A stretch of DNA of 40,653 nt from Candidatus Neomarinimicrobiota bacterium (GCA_022573815.1 JACZTG010000019.1:1-40653), one strand, 5' to 3'. Positions 16,565 to 26,799 are shown, counted from the stretch's first letter. Notes: a model not told the origin generated them from the sequence alone. Numbers and translations are program-made.

Positions 16565-17836
16565 ATCATAAACAATCTAACACTCCTCGGTTCTGATTAT
16601 GGTCACGCTCCAATTGGCGAATTAGAAAAATTATCCGCTTCGGATAAATTTATAGATCAAATATATACTGAGCTTACTGAATCTTACAATATAGATGAAG
16701 TCATTATACTCTCGACATGTAATCGATTCGAAATTTATATAATATCTCAGGAAATTGATATTGAGAATAATGTCTCGAATTATATTCTAAAGCTGACCGG
16801 AACAGCCCTACTTAAAAACAAACAGACTAATTATGTGATAAAAGGGGAAGATGCGGTAAATCATCTGTTTGAAGTTTCTGCGGGATTGAAATCACAAATA
16901 ATCGGTGAACCTGAAATACTCGGTCAAGTTAAGACAGCGCTCCGAAATTCAAGGGATCATAAATCAACAGGACCATTTCTTTTAAAATTATTTGAATCGG
17001 CGATCAAAACGGGTAAGAGAGTTAGAACAAAAACCAGTATCGGCAAAGGGAATGCTTCCTATGGATCTGCCGCACTTGCTAAAGCATCAGAAATTATCGG
17101 ATCACTTCGCGGTAAAAAAATATTATTATTAGGCACCGGCAAAATCGGTATAACAGTATCGAAATATTTAAGTTCTTTAAAACTCAAGTCATTCTACATC
17201 GCCAGCAGAGACAAAAGCAGGGCAAAATCTTTAACTGAAGTGTATGGCGGTATTCCCATCTCTTTCGATCAGGTAAATGATTTAATTCCTGAAGTTGACT
17301 GCCTGATATCAGCTACCAATGCTGATGCACAAATAATTACACGTCATAAACTCGAGAAATTAAAAAGATTTAGCTCGCAGAAAGTATTTATCGATCTGGG
17401 AATGCCTCGAAATATTGATCACGATATAGATAATATTAAAAATGTCCACCTGTTCAATATTTCAGATTTAAATGAATCAATACAGAGATCTATCAAACTA
17501 CGGAAACAGTCGATTCCAAGAGCGAAAGAGATTATAATGAATGAAAAAAAATCATTCAGCAGATGGCATCGTAAATATATGGAAAGCGATATTTCAAAAT
17601 CCCTAATCAATCATTTTAATATTGTAAAGGAAGAATTACTTGCTGTTAGCAGTAATAAAATGAGTGAAAAAGAATTTGTCCAAGTTGATAAGTTCACATC
17701 GTTGCTGGTAAATCGACTTCTCCATCAGCCTTTGAGATATTTGAAAAACGGTGATGGGCCACATCGTGAGATGCTCCTTAAGGACGGCGTTCTTAATAAG
17801 CTATTTGGAATTCAGGATCAAATTAATGGTAAATAA
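16565..17836 (+). CDS. hemA: Glutamyl-tRNA reductase, apparent non-AUG start (ATC/ATA)
   Basis: The enzyme reduces glutamyl-tRNA(Glu) to glutamate-1-semialdehyde with NADPH, the first step of the C5 haem pathway. The frame is open from 16562. The homologous N-terminus (NNLTLLGSDYGHAPIGELEK) starts at once, with ATC 16565 or ATA 16568 the only plausible starts. The first GTG, at 16835, would remove the catalytic cysteine. About 423 residues, normal for the family. Landmarks are catalytic Cys52 in STCNRFEIY, 'SAGLKSQIIGEPEILGQVK', the nucleotide-binding 'KKILLLGTGKIGITVSKYL', 'LISATNADAQIITRHKL', 'FIDLGMPRNIDHDI', and a C-terminal dimerisation helix region. It overlaps hemC by 11 bases. First gene of the nine-gene haem operon. 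Confidence 0.92.
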   Translation: MINNLTLLGSDYGHAPIGELEKLSASDKFIDQIYTELTESYNIDEVIILSTCNRFEIYIISQEIDIENNVSNYILKLTGTALLKNKQTNYVIKGEDAVNHLFEVSAGLKSQIIGEPEILGQVKTALRNSRDHKSTGPFLLKLFESAIKTGKRVRTKTSIGKGNASYGSAALAKASEIIGSLRGKKILLLGTGKIGITVSKYLSSLKLKSFYIASRDKSRAKSLTEVYGGIPISFDQVNDLIPEVDCLISATNADAQIITRHKLEKLKRFSSQKVFIDLGMPRNIDHDIDNIKNVHLFNISDLNESIQRSIKLRKQSIPRAKEIIMNEKKSFSRWHRKYMESDISKSLINHFNIVKEELLAVSSNKMSEKEFVQVDKFTSLLVNRLLHQPLRYLKNGDGPHREMLLKDGVLNKLFGIQDQINGK

Positions 17837-18797
17837 AATAGTTATAGGTTCAAGGGGCAGTAAATTAGCGTTATGGCAGGCTGAGTGGGTGAAAAATGAA
17901 CTCACCAATGCCAACAAAGGTATTGACTTCGAAATTAAAATTATCAAAACAAAAGGCGATCTGGTTCTTGACAAACCTCTTCCAATGATCGGAGGCAAGG
18001 GGGTATTTACAAAGGAGATTGAAGAGGCACTGCTGAATGAAGAAATTGACATTGCCGTTCACTCTTGTAAAGACCTGCCTACAGGAATGACGGAGGGTTT
18101 GTCAATAGGCGCTATTCCATTTCGTGAGAAACCGTCGGACGTATTGATTACTAAAGATGGCAAAGGTTTAGATTCCATAAGTAAGGATTCTGTTATTGCT
18201 TCAGGCAGCCTGCGGCGCAGCGCTCAATTATTGTACTATCGTAAAGATCTGAAAATAGTTGATATCAGGGGTAATGTTCCCACAAGGCTGCGGAAATTCA
18301 AAGAGTCTAATTGGGATGCATTAATTTTAGCTTATGCCGGGCTAAAACGATTAGATCTCCTAAACGAGAATTGTGTTATTCTTGATCATAAAGTCATGCT
18401 TCCGGCTGTCGCGCAGGGAGCTCTTGCGTTACAAATAAGAGCGGATGATAAAAAAATAATTCAAATAATATCTATCCTGAACGATAAAGATTCTTCAGAT
18501 GCGGTGGCCGCAGAGCGGAGCCTTCTTCGGAGACTTCAGGGAGGATGTCAGGTTCCAATCGGCGCTATCAGCAAAATTGAAAAAAACGAATTGAATATCG
18601 AAGCCCAAATAACCGATCTAAGCGGAGATAGGGCTGTAAGAAACAAACTGTCAGGAGATCGCAGCGATGCCGAAAAGTTGGGTAATGAACTTGCTGAAAG
18701 ATTACTTCAAAATGGAGGTCAAGAAATAATGAACGAATTTAAAAAGTCGGAATATTCCAGCTTTACCTCCGAAACAGAGAAGCAGCTAAATGAGTAA
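17826..18797 (+). CDS. hemC: Porphobilinogen deaminase (hydroxymethylbilane synthase)
   Basis: The enzyme polymerises four porphobilinogens to hydroxymethylbilane in the cytoplasm. The start is ATG 17826 (MVNKIVIGSRGSKLALWQAE), the canonical N-terminus; an upstream ATG at 17751 inside hemA would add 25 non-homologous residues. 323 residues. Family motifs are GSRGSKLALWQ, 'KTKGDLVLDKPL', 'GGKGVFTKEIEEALL', 'DIAVHSCKDLPT', 'ASGSLRRSAQLL', 'DIRGNVPTRLRK', and 'RLQGGCQVPIGA' carrying the Cys that binds the dipyrromethane cofactor. It overlaps hemA by 11 bases and hemD by 8 bases, indicating tight coupling. Confidence 0.96.
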   Translation: MVNKIVIGSRGSKLALWQAEWVKNELTNANKGIDFEIKIIKTKGDLVLDKPLPMIGGKGVFTKEIEEALLNEEIDIAVHSCKDLPTGMTEGLSIGAIPFREKPSDVLITKDGKGLDSISKDSVIASGSLRRSAQLLYYRKDLKIVDIRGNVPTRLRKFKESNWDALILAYAGLKRLDLLNENCVILDHKVMLPAVAQGALALQIRADDKKIIQIISILNDKDSSDAVAAERSLLRRLQGGCQVPIGAISKIEKNELNIEAQITDLSGDRAVRNKLSGDRSDAEKLGNELAERLLQNGGQEIMNEFKKSEYSSFTSETEKQLNE

Positions 18798-19605
18798 ATC
18801 TTTAAATGATATTGGTATTTTGGTCACACGTGCGGCTCATCAGCAGGCTGAAATTAGAGCGCTGATTGAGAAGGAAGGCGGTACTCCTCACTTAATTCCA
18901 CTAATAAAAATTGACCCTCCCGAATCATGGGAATATACCGATTCGGCTATCAGTAAAATTGATTCATACGATTGGATATTGTTTACAAGCGTTAATTCCG
19001 TGGACAGTTTCTTGAAGCGAGTTAATCACGTCGGCAAAAATATAGGTTACCTGTTGCCCAAAAAGATTGCCGCCGTAGGCTCAAAGACAAGAAAAAGACT
19101 TGAATATTTTGGATTGAAAGTTTCCCTTCAGCCTAAAATATTTGACAGCGACAATCTTTTAAAATCGTTTAAGAAAGACGATATAATGGAAAAGAGAATC
19201 CTGTTCCCGGGATCGGAGTATGGGAGACACCAGCTGATTGACGGGCTTATCAATATTGGAGCAAAGGTGACTTCGGTTCCTGTATATCGCACAATTCCTA
19301 ACGATGAAGTCAATTCAAGAAAATTGATTTCGCTTTTTGAAGATGGCGTTTTGCAGGTTGCGACGTTTTTTAGCCCATCAACCTTTAAAGTTTTCTTAAG
19401 CCACCTTCCGATTAAAATGAGAGAAAAAACATTAAATAAATCGGTTGCGTTAGCAGTGATTGGAGCTACAACATCAAAATACGTGAAGGGATTGGGCTTC
19501 AAGGCAGATATTATCCCCGAAGAACATACGGTGTTTGGTTTAATCGAAGCGATGAAAAATTGGGCTATGTCAACAAAATCTCTGAAAATAAACGAACTAC
19601 ATTAA
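18790..19605 (+). CDS. hemD: Uroporphyrinogen-III synthase
   Basis: The enzyme closes hydroxymethylbilane to uroporphyrinogen III with inversion of ring D. 271 residues, the usual length for this poorly conserved family. Recognisable elements are 'ILVTRAAHQQAEIRALIEKE' at the N-terminus, 'DWILFTSVNSVDSFLKRV', 'AAVGSKTRKRLEYFGLKV', 'ILFPGSEYGRHQLIDGL', 'VPVYRT', 'VATFFSPSTFKVFL', 'LAVIGATTSKYVKGLGFKAD', and the terminal 'EEHTVFGLIEAM'. Assignment is strengthened by its place between hemC and hemE. The start overlaps hemC by 8 bases. Confidence 0.92.
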   Translation: MSKSLNDIGILVTRAAHQQAEIRALIEKEGGTPHLIPLIKIDPPESWEYTDSAISKIDSYDWILFTSVNSVDSFLKRVNHVGKNIGYLLPKKIAAVGSKTRKRLEYFGLKVSLQPKIFDSDNLLKSFKKDDIMEKRILFPGSEYGRHQLIDGLINIGAKVTSVPVYRTIPNDEVNSRKLISLFEDGVLQVATFFSPSTFKVFLSHLPIKMREKTLNKSVALAVIGATTSKYVKGLGFKADIIPEEHTVFGLIEAMKNWAMSTKSLKINELH

Positions 19606-19641
19606 AATTATCAGACACTGAAAGAATAAACAGCCGGAATT

Positions 19642-20688
19642 ATGCCAAATTCGCTAATCATTGATGCTGTCAACGGCAGACCGACTCCAAGAACACCTGT
19701 TTGGATTATGAGGCAGGCCGGGAGATATTTGCCACAATACAGAGCAATAAGAGAAAAGGTAACTTTGCTTGAAGCGTTTCATTCTCCTGAAATAGCTGCG
19801 GAACTGACATTACAGCCGGTGGAGTTACTCGGCGTAGATGCGGCGATAATCTATTCTGATATTTTGTTGATTCCGGAGGCGTTGGGAATGTCGTTGGATT
19901 ATATTCCGGGAAAGGGTCCTGTTTTTGAGAATCCTCTACGTTCTAAGCTTAGTATTGAGAAATTAAAAATAAATTCTGATTTTGAAGTGCAACTATCATT
20001 TGTCTCAGAAGCTATTAAAAAGGTAAAATCAAAGTTGGATAGTTCAAAACCGTTGATAGGATTTGTCGGTTCACCGTGGACTCTTGCTGTTTATATGATT
20101 GAGGGAGAGAGCTCAAAAAGTTTTATCAATGCCAAAACTTTCATATACAAAGAGCCTGAAATCTTTAAAGAATTGATGGAGATATTGACTGAAGCTGTAA
20201 CTCGCAGTCTTAACTTACAAATAAATGCCGGAGCTGATTTAGTTCAGCTTTTTGATTCGTGGGCGGGACTTTTGAATCCACAACAATTTATCGATATTTC
20301 TCTCGCCTCGATGAAAGATGTTATTAAGAATTTAGATAAGAGTGTTCCGATAATCCTGTTCGCAAAAGGCGCGAGTCACAGCATAGACATTTTAGCCGAT
20401 AGCGGTGCTGATTGTCTTGGAATCGATTGGGGCTCTAATATTTCTGAATCGAGAAAAACAGTAAATAACAGAGTAGCTCTTCAGGGAAATTTGGATCCTG
20501 TAGTTTTACTTTCAGATCAGGAAACAGTCAGAGAAGAAACAATAAAAGTTCTTGAGGCATACGGCGAAGGTAGCGGGCATATATTCAATCTCGGACATGG
20601 AATATTGCCCGAAACTCCTGTGGAAAATGTGAAAACATTTATTGAAACCGTTAGATCGGAAAGTCCTAAATTTCATAATGAAAGTTGA
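19642..20688 (+). CDS. hemE: Uroporphyrinogen decarboxylase
   Basis: The enzyme removes four acetate carboxyls from uroporphyrinogen III to give coproporphyrinogen III without a cofactor. 348 residues. Hallmarks are 'PVWIMRQAGRYLPQYRAIRE' (substrate-binding Arg residues), 'LLGVDAAIIYSDILLIPEAL' with the catalytic Asp, 'GFVGSPWTLAVYMIEG', 'QLFDSWAG', 'LGIDWGSNISESRK', 'LQGNLDPVVLL', and 'GHIFNLGHGILPETPVENV' near the C-terminus. It is separated from hemD by a short 36-base gap and abuts hemN (TGATG junction). Confidence 0.97.
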   Translation: MPNSLIIDAVNGRPTPRTPVWIMRQAGRYLPQYRAIREKVTLLEAFHSPEIAAELTLQPVELLGVDAAIIYSDILLIPEALGMSLDYIPGKGPVFENPLRSKLSIEKLKINSDFEVQLSFVSEAIKKVKSKLDSSKPLIGFVGSPWTLAVYMIEGESSKSFINAKTFIYKEPEIFKELMEILTEAVTRSLNLQINAGADLVQLFDSWAGLLNPQQFIDISLASMKDVIKNLDKSVPIILFAKGASHSIDILADSGADCLGIDWGSNISESRKTVNNRVALQGNLDPVVLLSDQETVREETIKVLEAYGEGSGHIFNLGHGILPETPVENVKTFIETVRSESPKFHNES

Positions 20689-22085
20689 TGATGGGAAACA
20701 AAAATAATAATTCTACACTCTTTGATGAGGATTTACTTAAACGCTATTCAAAACCGGGACCCCGGTATACGAGTTATCCCACGGCTCCTCTATTTAGCGA
20801 AGAAATAGGAGCAAACGATTTTAGAAATGAGATTGCCAGGACGAATGATTTAGTAGAGCCTGCGGATCTTTCACTTTATTTTCACATTCCGTTTTGCGAC
20901 ACACTCTGCTATTTCTGCGCCTGTTCGATGATGATAACTCACAGTGATGACAAAAAAGAGAATTATCTCGGATTTCTGAAAAAAGAAATTGATATGATTT
21001 CGGAGCTTACCAAAAACAAACGCAAAGTTTCACAAATGCATTGGGGAGGAGGTACGCCCAGCTATCTTTTGCCGTCGCAGATAGTAGGACTGGGAGAATA
21101 TATTCAAGATAGTTTTACTTTTGATGATAATGCGGAAGTCAGCGTTGAAATTGATCCGAGAGGGCTGACCCGAGAACATCTTGAAGCCTTCAAAGAGATA
21201 GGATTTAATCGAATAAGTATGGGCGTCCAGGATTTTGATCCTGATGTTCAAAAGGCGATAAATAGAATACAGCCGGAAGATATGACGATTCAGGTGGTTG
21301 ATTGGTGCAGAGAATTAGGATTTGAAAGCATTAATTTAGATCTCATCTATGGATTACCGCATCAGAATGTCAACAATTTTCGTAAAACGATTAAATCGGT
21401 TATCGATATTAAACCGGAGAGAATTGCCACATTTAATTACGCTCATGTTCCATGGATGAAAAAACATCAGACCCTGATCAAAGAGGAATGGCTTCCAAGC
21501 ACAGATGAAAAACTCAAATTACTCCATCTGGTGATTGACGAATTCACCTCTGCGGGCTATGAATTTATCGGTATGGATCACTTCGCATTTCCGGAAGATG
21601 AAATAGTTACCGCCCAAAATAACGGAACACTCCACAGAAATTTTCAGGGGTATACTACCAAAAAGGGATGCGACCTTATTGCAATGGGCATTACCGGAAT
21701 AAGTGAAGTTGGTAATATGTATGCTCAGAACGTTAAAACTCTGGAAGAATATTATGAAATTATCGACAGAGGCGAGCTTGCGACTTTTAAGGGTTACAAA
21801 CTCAGTAACGAAGATAGATTGAGAAAGGAGATCATTATGCAGCTGATGTGTCATTTTTACCTCAATAAGACATCATTTGGTGATGCAAATGATCTGATTT
21901 TTGATGAGCATTTTTCTGAAGCGCTCGAGGTAATGATACCAATGGAGAATGATGGTCTGTTGGAGATCACAGATGACAGCATAACGGTTTTGCCGGCAGG
22001 CAGGTTACTTATAAGGAACATCACAATGTCATTTGATGAATACCTTAGCGATAAGAAAGTAAGTAAGTTTTCAAAAACCATATGA
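20688..22085 (+). CDS. hemN: Oxygen-independent coproporphyrinogen III dehydrogenase (radical SAM)
   Basis: The enzyme oxidatively decarboxylates coproporphyrinogen III to protoporphyrinogen IX anaerobically. The start is ATG 20688 overlapping the hemE stop (TGATG); TTG 20685 is possible. 465 residues, as for true HemN. The radical SAM cysteines in HIPFCDTLCYFCAC (Cys70, 74, 77, with extra Cys79) match the HemN-type C-x3-C-x2-C-x-C pattern. Other elements are 'PGPRYTSYPTAP', 'MHWGGGTPSYLLP', 'NRISMGVQDFDPDVQKAINR', 'LDLIYGLPHQ', 'YAHVPWMKKHQ' and 'GMDHFAFPEDE', and the C-terminal HemN domain has 'QLMCHFYLNK'. HemN rather than HemF fits a cell that makes haem without oxygen. Overlaps hemH by 4 bases. 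Confidence 0.96.
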   Translation: MMGNKNNNSTLFDEDLLKRYSKPGPRYTSYPTAPLFSEEIGANDFRNEIARTNDLVEPADLSLYFHIPFCDTLCYFCACSMMITHSDDKKENYLGFLKKEIDMISELTKNKRKVSQMHWGGGTPSYLLPSQIVGLGEYIQDSFTFDDNAEVSVEIDPRGLTREHLEAFKEIGFNRISMGVQDFDPDVQKAINRIQPEDMTIQVVDWCRELGFESINLDLIYGLPHQNVNNFRKTIKSVIDIKPERIATFNYAHVPWMKKHQTLIKEEWLPSTDEKLKLLHLVIDEFTSAGYEFIGMDHFAFPEDEIVTAQNNGTLHRNFQGYTTKKGCDLIAMGITGISEVGNMYAQNVKTLEEYYEIIDRGELATFKGYKLSNEDRLRKEIIMQLMCHFYLNKTSFGDANDLIFDEHFSEALEVMIPMENDGLLEITDDSITVLPAGRLLIRNITMSFDEYLSDKKVSKFSKTI

Positions 22086-23074
22086 ACCATAATTCAGAGA
22101 AAATCGCTGTAATTTTAATGAATTTAGGCGCACCGGAATCATTGGACGACGTAAAACCGTTTTTACTTAATCTTTTTAATGACCCGGATATAATTGATCT
22201 GCCGATGGGAAAGATATTTCGTCCACTGTTAGCAAAGAGAATTACGAAAAAGAGGTTGCCGGAATCTATGGCAATATATAAAAAGATCGGAGGAGGGTCT
22301 CCTCTACGTGAACTTTCACAAAAACAAGCAAAAGCACTTGAATTAGACCTAAACGAAGATGGTAATTTTAAAGTATATATAGCGATGCGATATTGGAATC
22401 CTTTTACAGAGATAGCAGTTGATAATCTAATTGAGGAAGAGATAAAAAAGGTAATTCTTCTGCCGCTCTATCCTCAGTATTCTATTACTTCAACAGGTTC
22501 AAGTCTGCATGAATTTGAACGAGTACTGAAAAGAAAAAAAGATGCTGATGTGGAATTCAGACTTATTCATGATTATCACGACTATCAATCCTATATCAAT
22601 GCGCTCGCGGAGAAGATTCATGAGGGTACTGAAAAATTCAATGGCGTAGTCGAGGAAGATTTACATCTTTTGTTCAGCGCGCATGGAGTGCCGCTAAGCG
22701 TGATAGAAAAAGGTGATCCTTACGAAAAGCAGGTGCGTAAGACTGTGAACTTGGTAATGACAAAGTTGGAGAACAAATATCACCATTCGATAAGTTTTCA
22801 GAGCAGAGTCACTAAAGTTGAATGGCTTGGTCCCGCTACCGATAAAATTATTCCTGAATTGGGGGAAAACGGTGTTAAAAACCTCCTCGTAATTCCGGTC
22901 GCTTTCGTGAATGACCATTCCGAAACACTTTTTGAACTCGATATATTTAACCGCGATTTAGCAATTAAGGCCGGAATAAAACAATATGAAGTCATGCCCG
23001 CTCTAAACGATTCTCCGAAATTTATCAGTGCAATGAAAGAGTTAGTATTACAAAGGATGGATTCTTGGAACTGA
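22082..23074 (+). CDS. hemH: Ferrochelatase
   Basis: The enzyme inserts Fe2+ into protoporphyrin IX, giving protohaem. 330 residues. Motifs are 'AVILMNLGAPESLDDVKPFL' at the N-terminus, 'YKKIGGGSPLRELSQKQA', 'MRYWNPFTEIAV', 'VILLPLYPQYSITSTGSSL', 'LLFSAHGVPLSVIEKGDPY' with the metal-binding His, 'SFQSRVTKVEWLGPATDKII' and 'LLVIPVAFVNDHSETLFELD'. The organism therefore uses the protoporphyrin-dependent route and not the coproporphyrin- or sirohaem-dependent route. It starts in a 4-base ATGA overlap with hemN and overlaps hemY by 10 bases. Confidence 0.97.
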   Translation: MNHNSEKIAVILMNLGAPESLDDVKPFLLNLFNDPDIIDLPMGKIFRPLLAKRITKKRLPESMAIYKKIGGGSPLRELSQKQAKALELDLNEDGNFKVYIAMRYWNPFTEIAVDNLIEEEIKKVILLPLYPQYSITSTGSSLHEFERVLKRKKDADVEFRLIHDYHDYQSYINALAEKIHEGTEKFNGVVEEDLHLLFSAHGVPLSVIEKGDPYEKQVRKTVNLVMTKLENKYHHSISFQSRVTKVEWLGPATDKIIPELGENGVKNLLVIPVAFVNDHSETLFELDIFNRDLAIKAGIKQYEVMPALNDSPKFISAMKELVLQRMDSWN

Positions 23075-24504
23075 GTAAATCCCATGCTGTTTCTGTGGCG
23101 ATAATCGGAGGCGGCATTTCCGGTTTATCTACAGCATTCTGGCTTGATAAATTAGGAGTTTCCGTTTGTCTATTTGAGGCTTCCGACAGAGTCGGTGGTG
23201 TAATAAACACTACCCTGAAAGACGGTTTTCTCATCGAACACGGACCATCAACGCTTCAAGGAAGAACAAAAGAACTTTTAGAATTGATTGATGATGCCGG
23301 ACTTAAAAATGAAATCTTATACGCAAACGATCTTCAAAAGAACCGCTATATATTAAAGGGGGGAAAACTTGTACCTCTTCCGCTTGGCCCTGTTTCGTTT
23401 GTGACTACCAAGTTATTTTCGCTTTCCGCAAAGTTTAGACTTTTGATGGAGCCTTTTATAAAACCCTCCGATAAAATTGATGAATCGGTTGCTGATTTTG
23501 TGATCAGACGTATGGGAAGAGAATTTCTTGATTATGCCGTTGCTCCATTCGTGGGAGGTATTTTCGCGGGCGATCCTGAAAAAATCAGTTTACGCAGTAC
23601 TTTTCCCCGACTTCATGCCTTGGAAAGAGATTACGGGAGCCTGATTGGCGGTATGGTGAAAAAATTATTTAAAAAGTCGGGAAGTAAATCAAATCGTTCT
23701 CGCCCAAAACTTTTCTCGTTCAAAAATGGACTAAAGACTTTGCCGGATAAATTGACAGGAATTCTTGGAAATAAGGTGCAGACAGGAACGACGGTTAAAA
23801 ATATATCACCCATGAGAGAAATCGGTTCACTATATGAAGTTACGGTTGAAAATGCAGGGAAAACCGATATTATTAGGGCTAATGCTGTAGTAATTTCTGC
23901 GCCGTCATATCAAACGGCAAAACTATTAGAGCCGTTTTCGTCTAAGGTGGCAAACGATCTTAGAATAATCGACTACGCCCCTATGGCTGTGGTTTCGCTT
24001 GGTTACAACAGGAACGATATTGGACATCCCCTCAACGGATTCGGAATGTTATCTCCACCGCGCGAACCGAATAAATTTCTTGGATCACTCTGGACTTCGA
24101 CTTTCTTCGATGGAAGAGCGCCTGATGGCAAAGTATTACTTACCAATTTTATCGGCGGGAAAAGACATCCTGAATTAACCGAACTGGAACCAAATGAACT
24201 TATTGACCTGGTTCACACGAGCTTGGAGAAGATTCTTCACATCACAGGAAAGCCGATATTAAAGGAAGTATTCATAAAGAAGAAAGCAATTCCACAGTAC
24301 ACTATAGGTTATCATGAGATACTGAACGAATTGAATAATGTTGAGGCAAATTATCCGGGTCTTTATATGACCGGGGCGTATAGGGGAGGCGTATCTGTCG
24401 AAGATTGTATAGCAAATGGTAAAGCTACGGCGGTTAAAATATCTGAGTACTTATCAAATATAAAAAACGCTCCTTTGGCAGAGGTAGTAAATGTTTACAC
24501 TTAA
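23065..24504 (+). CDS. hemY: Protoporphyrinogen oxidase, FAD-dependent (HemY/HemG type)
   Basis: The enzyme oxidises protoporphyrinogen IX to protoporphyrin IX. 479 residues, starting at TTG 23065 with Shine-Dalgarno-like AGGATGG upstream. The dinucleotide-binding fold reads '[20 protein letters not shown]', followed by '[20 protein letters not shown]' and '[20 protein letters not shown]'. '[20 protein letters not shown]' and the C-terminal '[20 protein letters not shown]' are PPOX signatures. The classic enzyme uses O2 as acceptor, which contrasts with the anaerobic HemN next to it; other acceptors are possible. The start overlaps hemH by 10 bases and the end overlaps hemB by 14 bases. Confidence 0.95.
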   Translation: MELSKSHAVSVAIIGGGISGLSTAFWLDKLGVSVCLFEASDRVGGVINTTLKDGFLIEHGPSTLQGRTKELLELIDDAGLKNEILYANDLQKNRYILKGGKLVPLPLGPVSFVTTKLFSLSAKFRLLMEPFIKPSDKIDESVADFVIRRMGREFLDYAVAPFVGGIFAGDPEKISLRSTFPRLHALERDYGSLIGGMVKKLFKKSGSKSNRSRPKLFSFKNGLKTLPDKLTGILGNKVQTGTTVKNISPMREIGSLYEVTVENAGKTDIIRANAVVISAPSYQTAKLLEPFSSKVANDLRIIDYAPMAVVSLGYNRNDIGHPLNGFGMLSPPREPNKFLGSLWTSTFFDGRAPDGKVLLTNFIGGKRHPELTELEPNELIDLVHTSLEKILHITGKPILKEVFIKKKAIPQYTIGYHEILNELNNVEANYPGLYMTGAYRGGVSVEDCIANGKATAVKISEYLSNIKNAPLAEVVNVYT

Positions 24505-25465
24505 ACGCCGACCGAGACGATTGAGGAGAACTGCCTCAATCAGAGACCTCGTTCGTGAAACGAAGTTAAGCCCCGAAGATTTTATACAGCCGTATTTTGT
24601 TGTGCATGGCAAATCGGTACGTAATCCCATCAGTTCACTTCCGGGGCAATTCCAATTTTCGATAGACGAACTGATCAAGGATGCAAAAGAAACGTTTTCT
24701 CTTGGTATAAAAGCAGTGATTCTCTTTGGAATTCCTAATAGCAAAGATTCGGTCGGTTCGGAAACTTGGAACGATAACGGCATCATACAGATCGCAACAA
24801 AGGCTTTGAAGGATGCAATCCCGAATCTGTTGGTGATCTCTGACGTTTGCTTCTGTGAGTACACCGAGCACGGTCACTGCGGTGTGGTGACAAAATCAGG
24901 CGAGCTCGACAACGATGCTACTCTGTTAAACCTGCAGAAGCAGGTGATCTCACATGCCAAAGCGGGTGTTGATATAGTTGCCCCGTCAGGAATGATTGAC
25001 GGTATGGTGGGCGCCATACGGTCTGCTCTTGACGATGAAGGGCATGCACTAATTCCGATATTAAGTTATGCCGCTAAATTTTCATCTTCTTTTTATGGAC
25101 CGTTCCGCGAAGCGGTTGATTCATCACCTCAGTTCGGTGATCGAAAATCTTATCAAATGGATCCCGCAAATCGTAAGGAGGCTCTCAGGGAAGTAGCACT
25201 CGATGTGGAAGAGGGAGCGGATATAATAATGGTGAAACCTGCTTTGCCATATCTTGATATAATAAGAGATGTGAAGGAAAGATGGGATTTACCGGTAGCA
25301 GCCTACAACGTCAGCGGGGAGTATGCTATGATAAAAGCCGCGGCGGAGCGAGGCTGGTTGGACGGTGATGCAGCGATGCTCGAGTCTCTTATTTCAATCA
25401 AGAGAGCTGGCGCGGATATGATATTGACATACTTTGCAAAAGAAGCCGCGAAGACTATTTCATGA
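24491..25465 (+). CDS. hemB: Delta-aminolevulinic acid dehydratase (porphobilinogen synthase)
   Basis: The enzyme condenses two 5-aminolevulinates to porphobilinogen. 324 residues, standard length. Features are '[18 protein letters not shown]', '[13 protein letters not shown]', '[11 protein letters not shown]', the zinc-type metal site '[14 protein letters not shown]' (three cysteines), '[17 protein letters not shown]', the catalytic Lys region '[19 protein letters not shown]', '[19 protein letters not shown]', and the second catalytic Lys in '[19 protein letters not shown]'. It overlaps hemY by 14 bases and hemL by 4 bases. Confidence 0.97.
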   Translation: MFTLKRRPRRLRRTASIRDLVRETKLSPEDFIQPYFVVHGKSVRNPISSLPGQFQFSIDELIKDAKETFSLGIKAVILFGIPNSKDSVGSETWNDNGIIQIATKALKDAIPNLLVISDVCFCEYTEHGHCGVVTKSGELDNDATLLNLQKQVISHAKAGVDIVAPSGMIDGMVGAIRSALDDEGHALIPILSYAAKFSSSFYGPFREAVDSSPQFGDRKSYQMDPANRKEALREVALDVEEGADIIMVKPALPYLDIIRDVKERWDLPVAAYNVSGEYAMIKAAAERGWLDGDAAMLESLISIKRAGADMILTYFAKEAAKTIS

Positions 25466-26760
25466 CTGACGGTTTTTCTCTCAAAAGAAGCGAAGAATTT
25501 TTCCGCAGGGCGGAGAAAGTTATTCCGGGCGGTGTTAATTCACCTGTAAGAGCGTTCGGCGCGGTAGGAGGAACTCCACCTTTTATATCCAAAGCTAAAG
25601 GTTCAAAAATTTACGACGCTGACGGGAATGAATATATTGATTACGTCTGTTCGTGGGGGCCACTTATACTCGGTCATGCACATCCGGTAGTCGTTGCGGC
25701 TATCAAAGATGCGGCGGAAAAAGGTTCGAGTTTCGGAGCGCCCACAGAGAATGAAATTCTATTGGCTGAAAAGATTGTAGAAGCCGTACCGTCAATTGAA
25801 AAGGTAAGGCTGGTCAGTTCCGGGACCGAAGCAACTATGAGCGCTGTCAGATTAGCGAGAGCAGCGACCGGTCGAGATAAAATAGTGAAATTTACCGGTT
25901 GTTATCATGGTCATGCGGACAGCTTTCTTGTTCAGGCAGGTTCAGGAGCGCTGACATTCGGCGAGCCAAGCAGTCCTGGTGTGCCAAGAAGCGTGACAAA
26001 TGATACATTGGTTGCTCCTTATAACGATCTTGATTCTCTGGATGAAGTTTTATCCGAGAATAATGGAGAGATTGCGGCGATAATCGTAGAACCGGTTGCC
26101 GCTAATATGGGTTGTGTTCCTCCTAAGGAGGGATTTCTTGCAGGTCTGAGGGAACGATGCGACATAGACGGTATGACTTTGATTTTTGACGAAGTGATAA
26201 CCGGCTTTCGTATTGCATTCGGCGGAGCGCAGGAGCTCTATGACGTGATGCCCGATATTACCACACTTGGTAAAATAATCGGTGGTGGGCTTCCTGTCGG
26301 AGCATATGGAGGTAAGGCAGAATTGATGGATATGATCGCTCCGATAGGTGCGGTATATCAAGCGGGAACGCTTTCGGGTAATCCGTTGGCAACATCAGCG
26401 GGACTGGCAGTTTTGAATGAATTGTCGAAACCCGGAACTTATGAAAAATTGGAAATGAGATCTTCCGAATTGGAAATAGGGCTAAAAGATGCTATTGAGT
26501 CATTGAAAGTGAAAGCAATTGTCCAACGGGTCGGTTCTTTACTATGTATGTACTTTTCAGATGGACCAATTGAGAAACTTGAGGATATTCCTGATTCCAT
26601 ATCGGAAAGATATAAAAGATATTTTCATTTCATGCTTGAGACCGGTGTCTATCTTGCCCCATCTGCGTACGAGGCGATGTTTATCTCTCTTGCACATTCG
26701 AGTGATGATATAGAATCTACAATTAAGAAAAGCATCTTAGCCTTCGAAAAATTATCATAA
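25462..26760 (+). CDS. hemL: Glutamate-1-semialdehyde 2,1-aminomutase
   Basis: This PLP enzyme converts glutamate-1-semialdehyde to 5-aminolevulinate. 432 residues, typical. Motifs are '[20 protein letters not shown]', '[16 protein letters not shown]', '[20 protein letters not shown]', '[20 protein letters not shown]', '[20 protein letters not shown]', '[18 protein letters not shown]', the PLP Lys region '[20 protein letters not shown]', and '[20 protein letters not shown]'. Together with hemA it shows the C5 pathway is used. Last gene of the haem operon, starting in a 4-base ATGA overlap with hemB. Confidence 0.97.
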   Translation: MTDGFSLKRSEEFFRRAEKVIPGGVNSPVRAFGAVGGTPPFISKAKGSKIYDADGNEYIDYVCSWGPLILGHAHPVVVAAIKDAAEKGSSFGAPTENEILLAEKIVEAVPSIEKVRLVSSGTEATMSAVRLARAATGRDKIVKFTGCYHGHADSFLVQAGSGALTFGEPSSPGVPRSVTNDTLVAPYNDLDSLDEVLSENNGEIAAIIVEPVAANMGCVPPKEGFLAGLRERCDIDGMTLIFDEVITGFRIAFGGAQELYDVMPDITTLGKIIGGGLPVGAYGGKAELMDMIAPIGAVYQAGTLSGNPLATSAGLAVLNELSKPGTYEKLEMRSSELEIGLKDAIESLKVKAIVQRVGSLLCMYFSDGPIEKLEDIPDSISERYKRYFHFMLETGVYLAPSAYEAMFISLAHSSDDIESTIKKSILAFEKLS

Positions 26761-26799
26761 ATTATAGATGATTGATATTAAAATTAGAGCAACTAAGAT

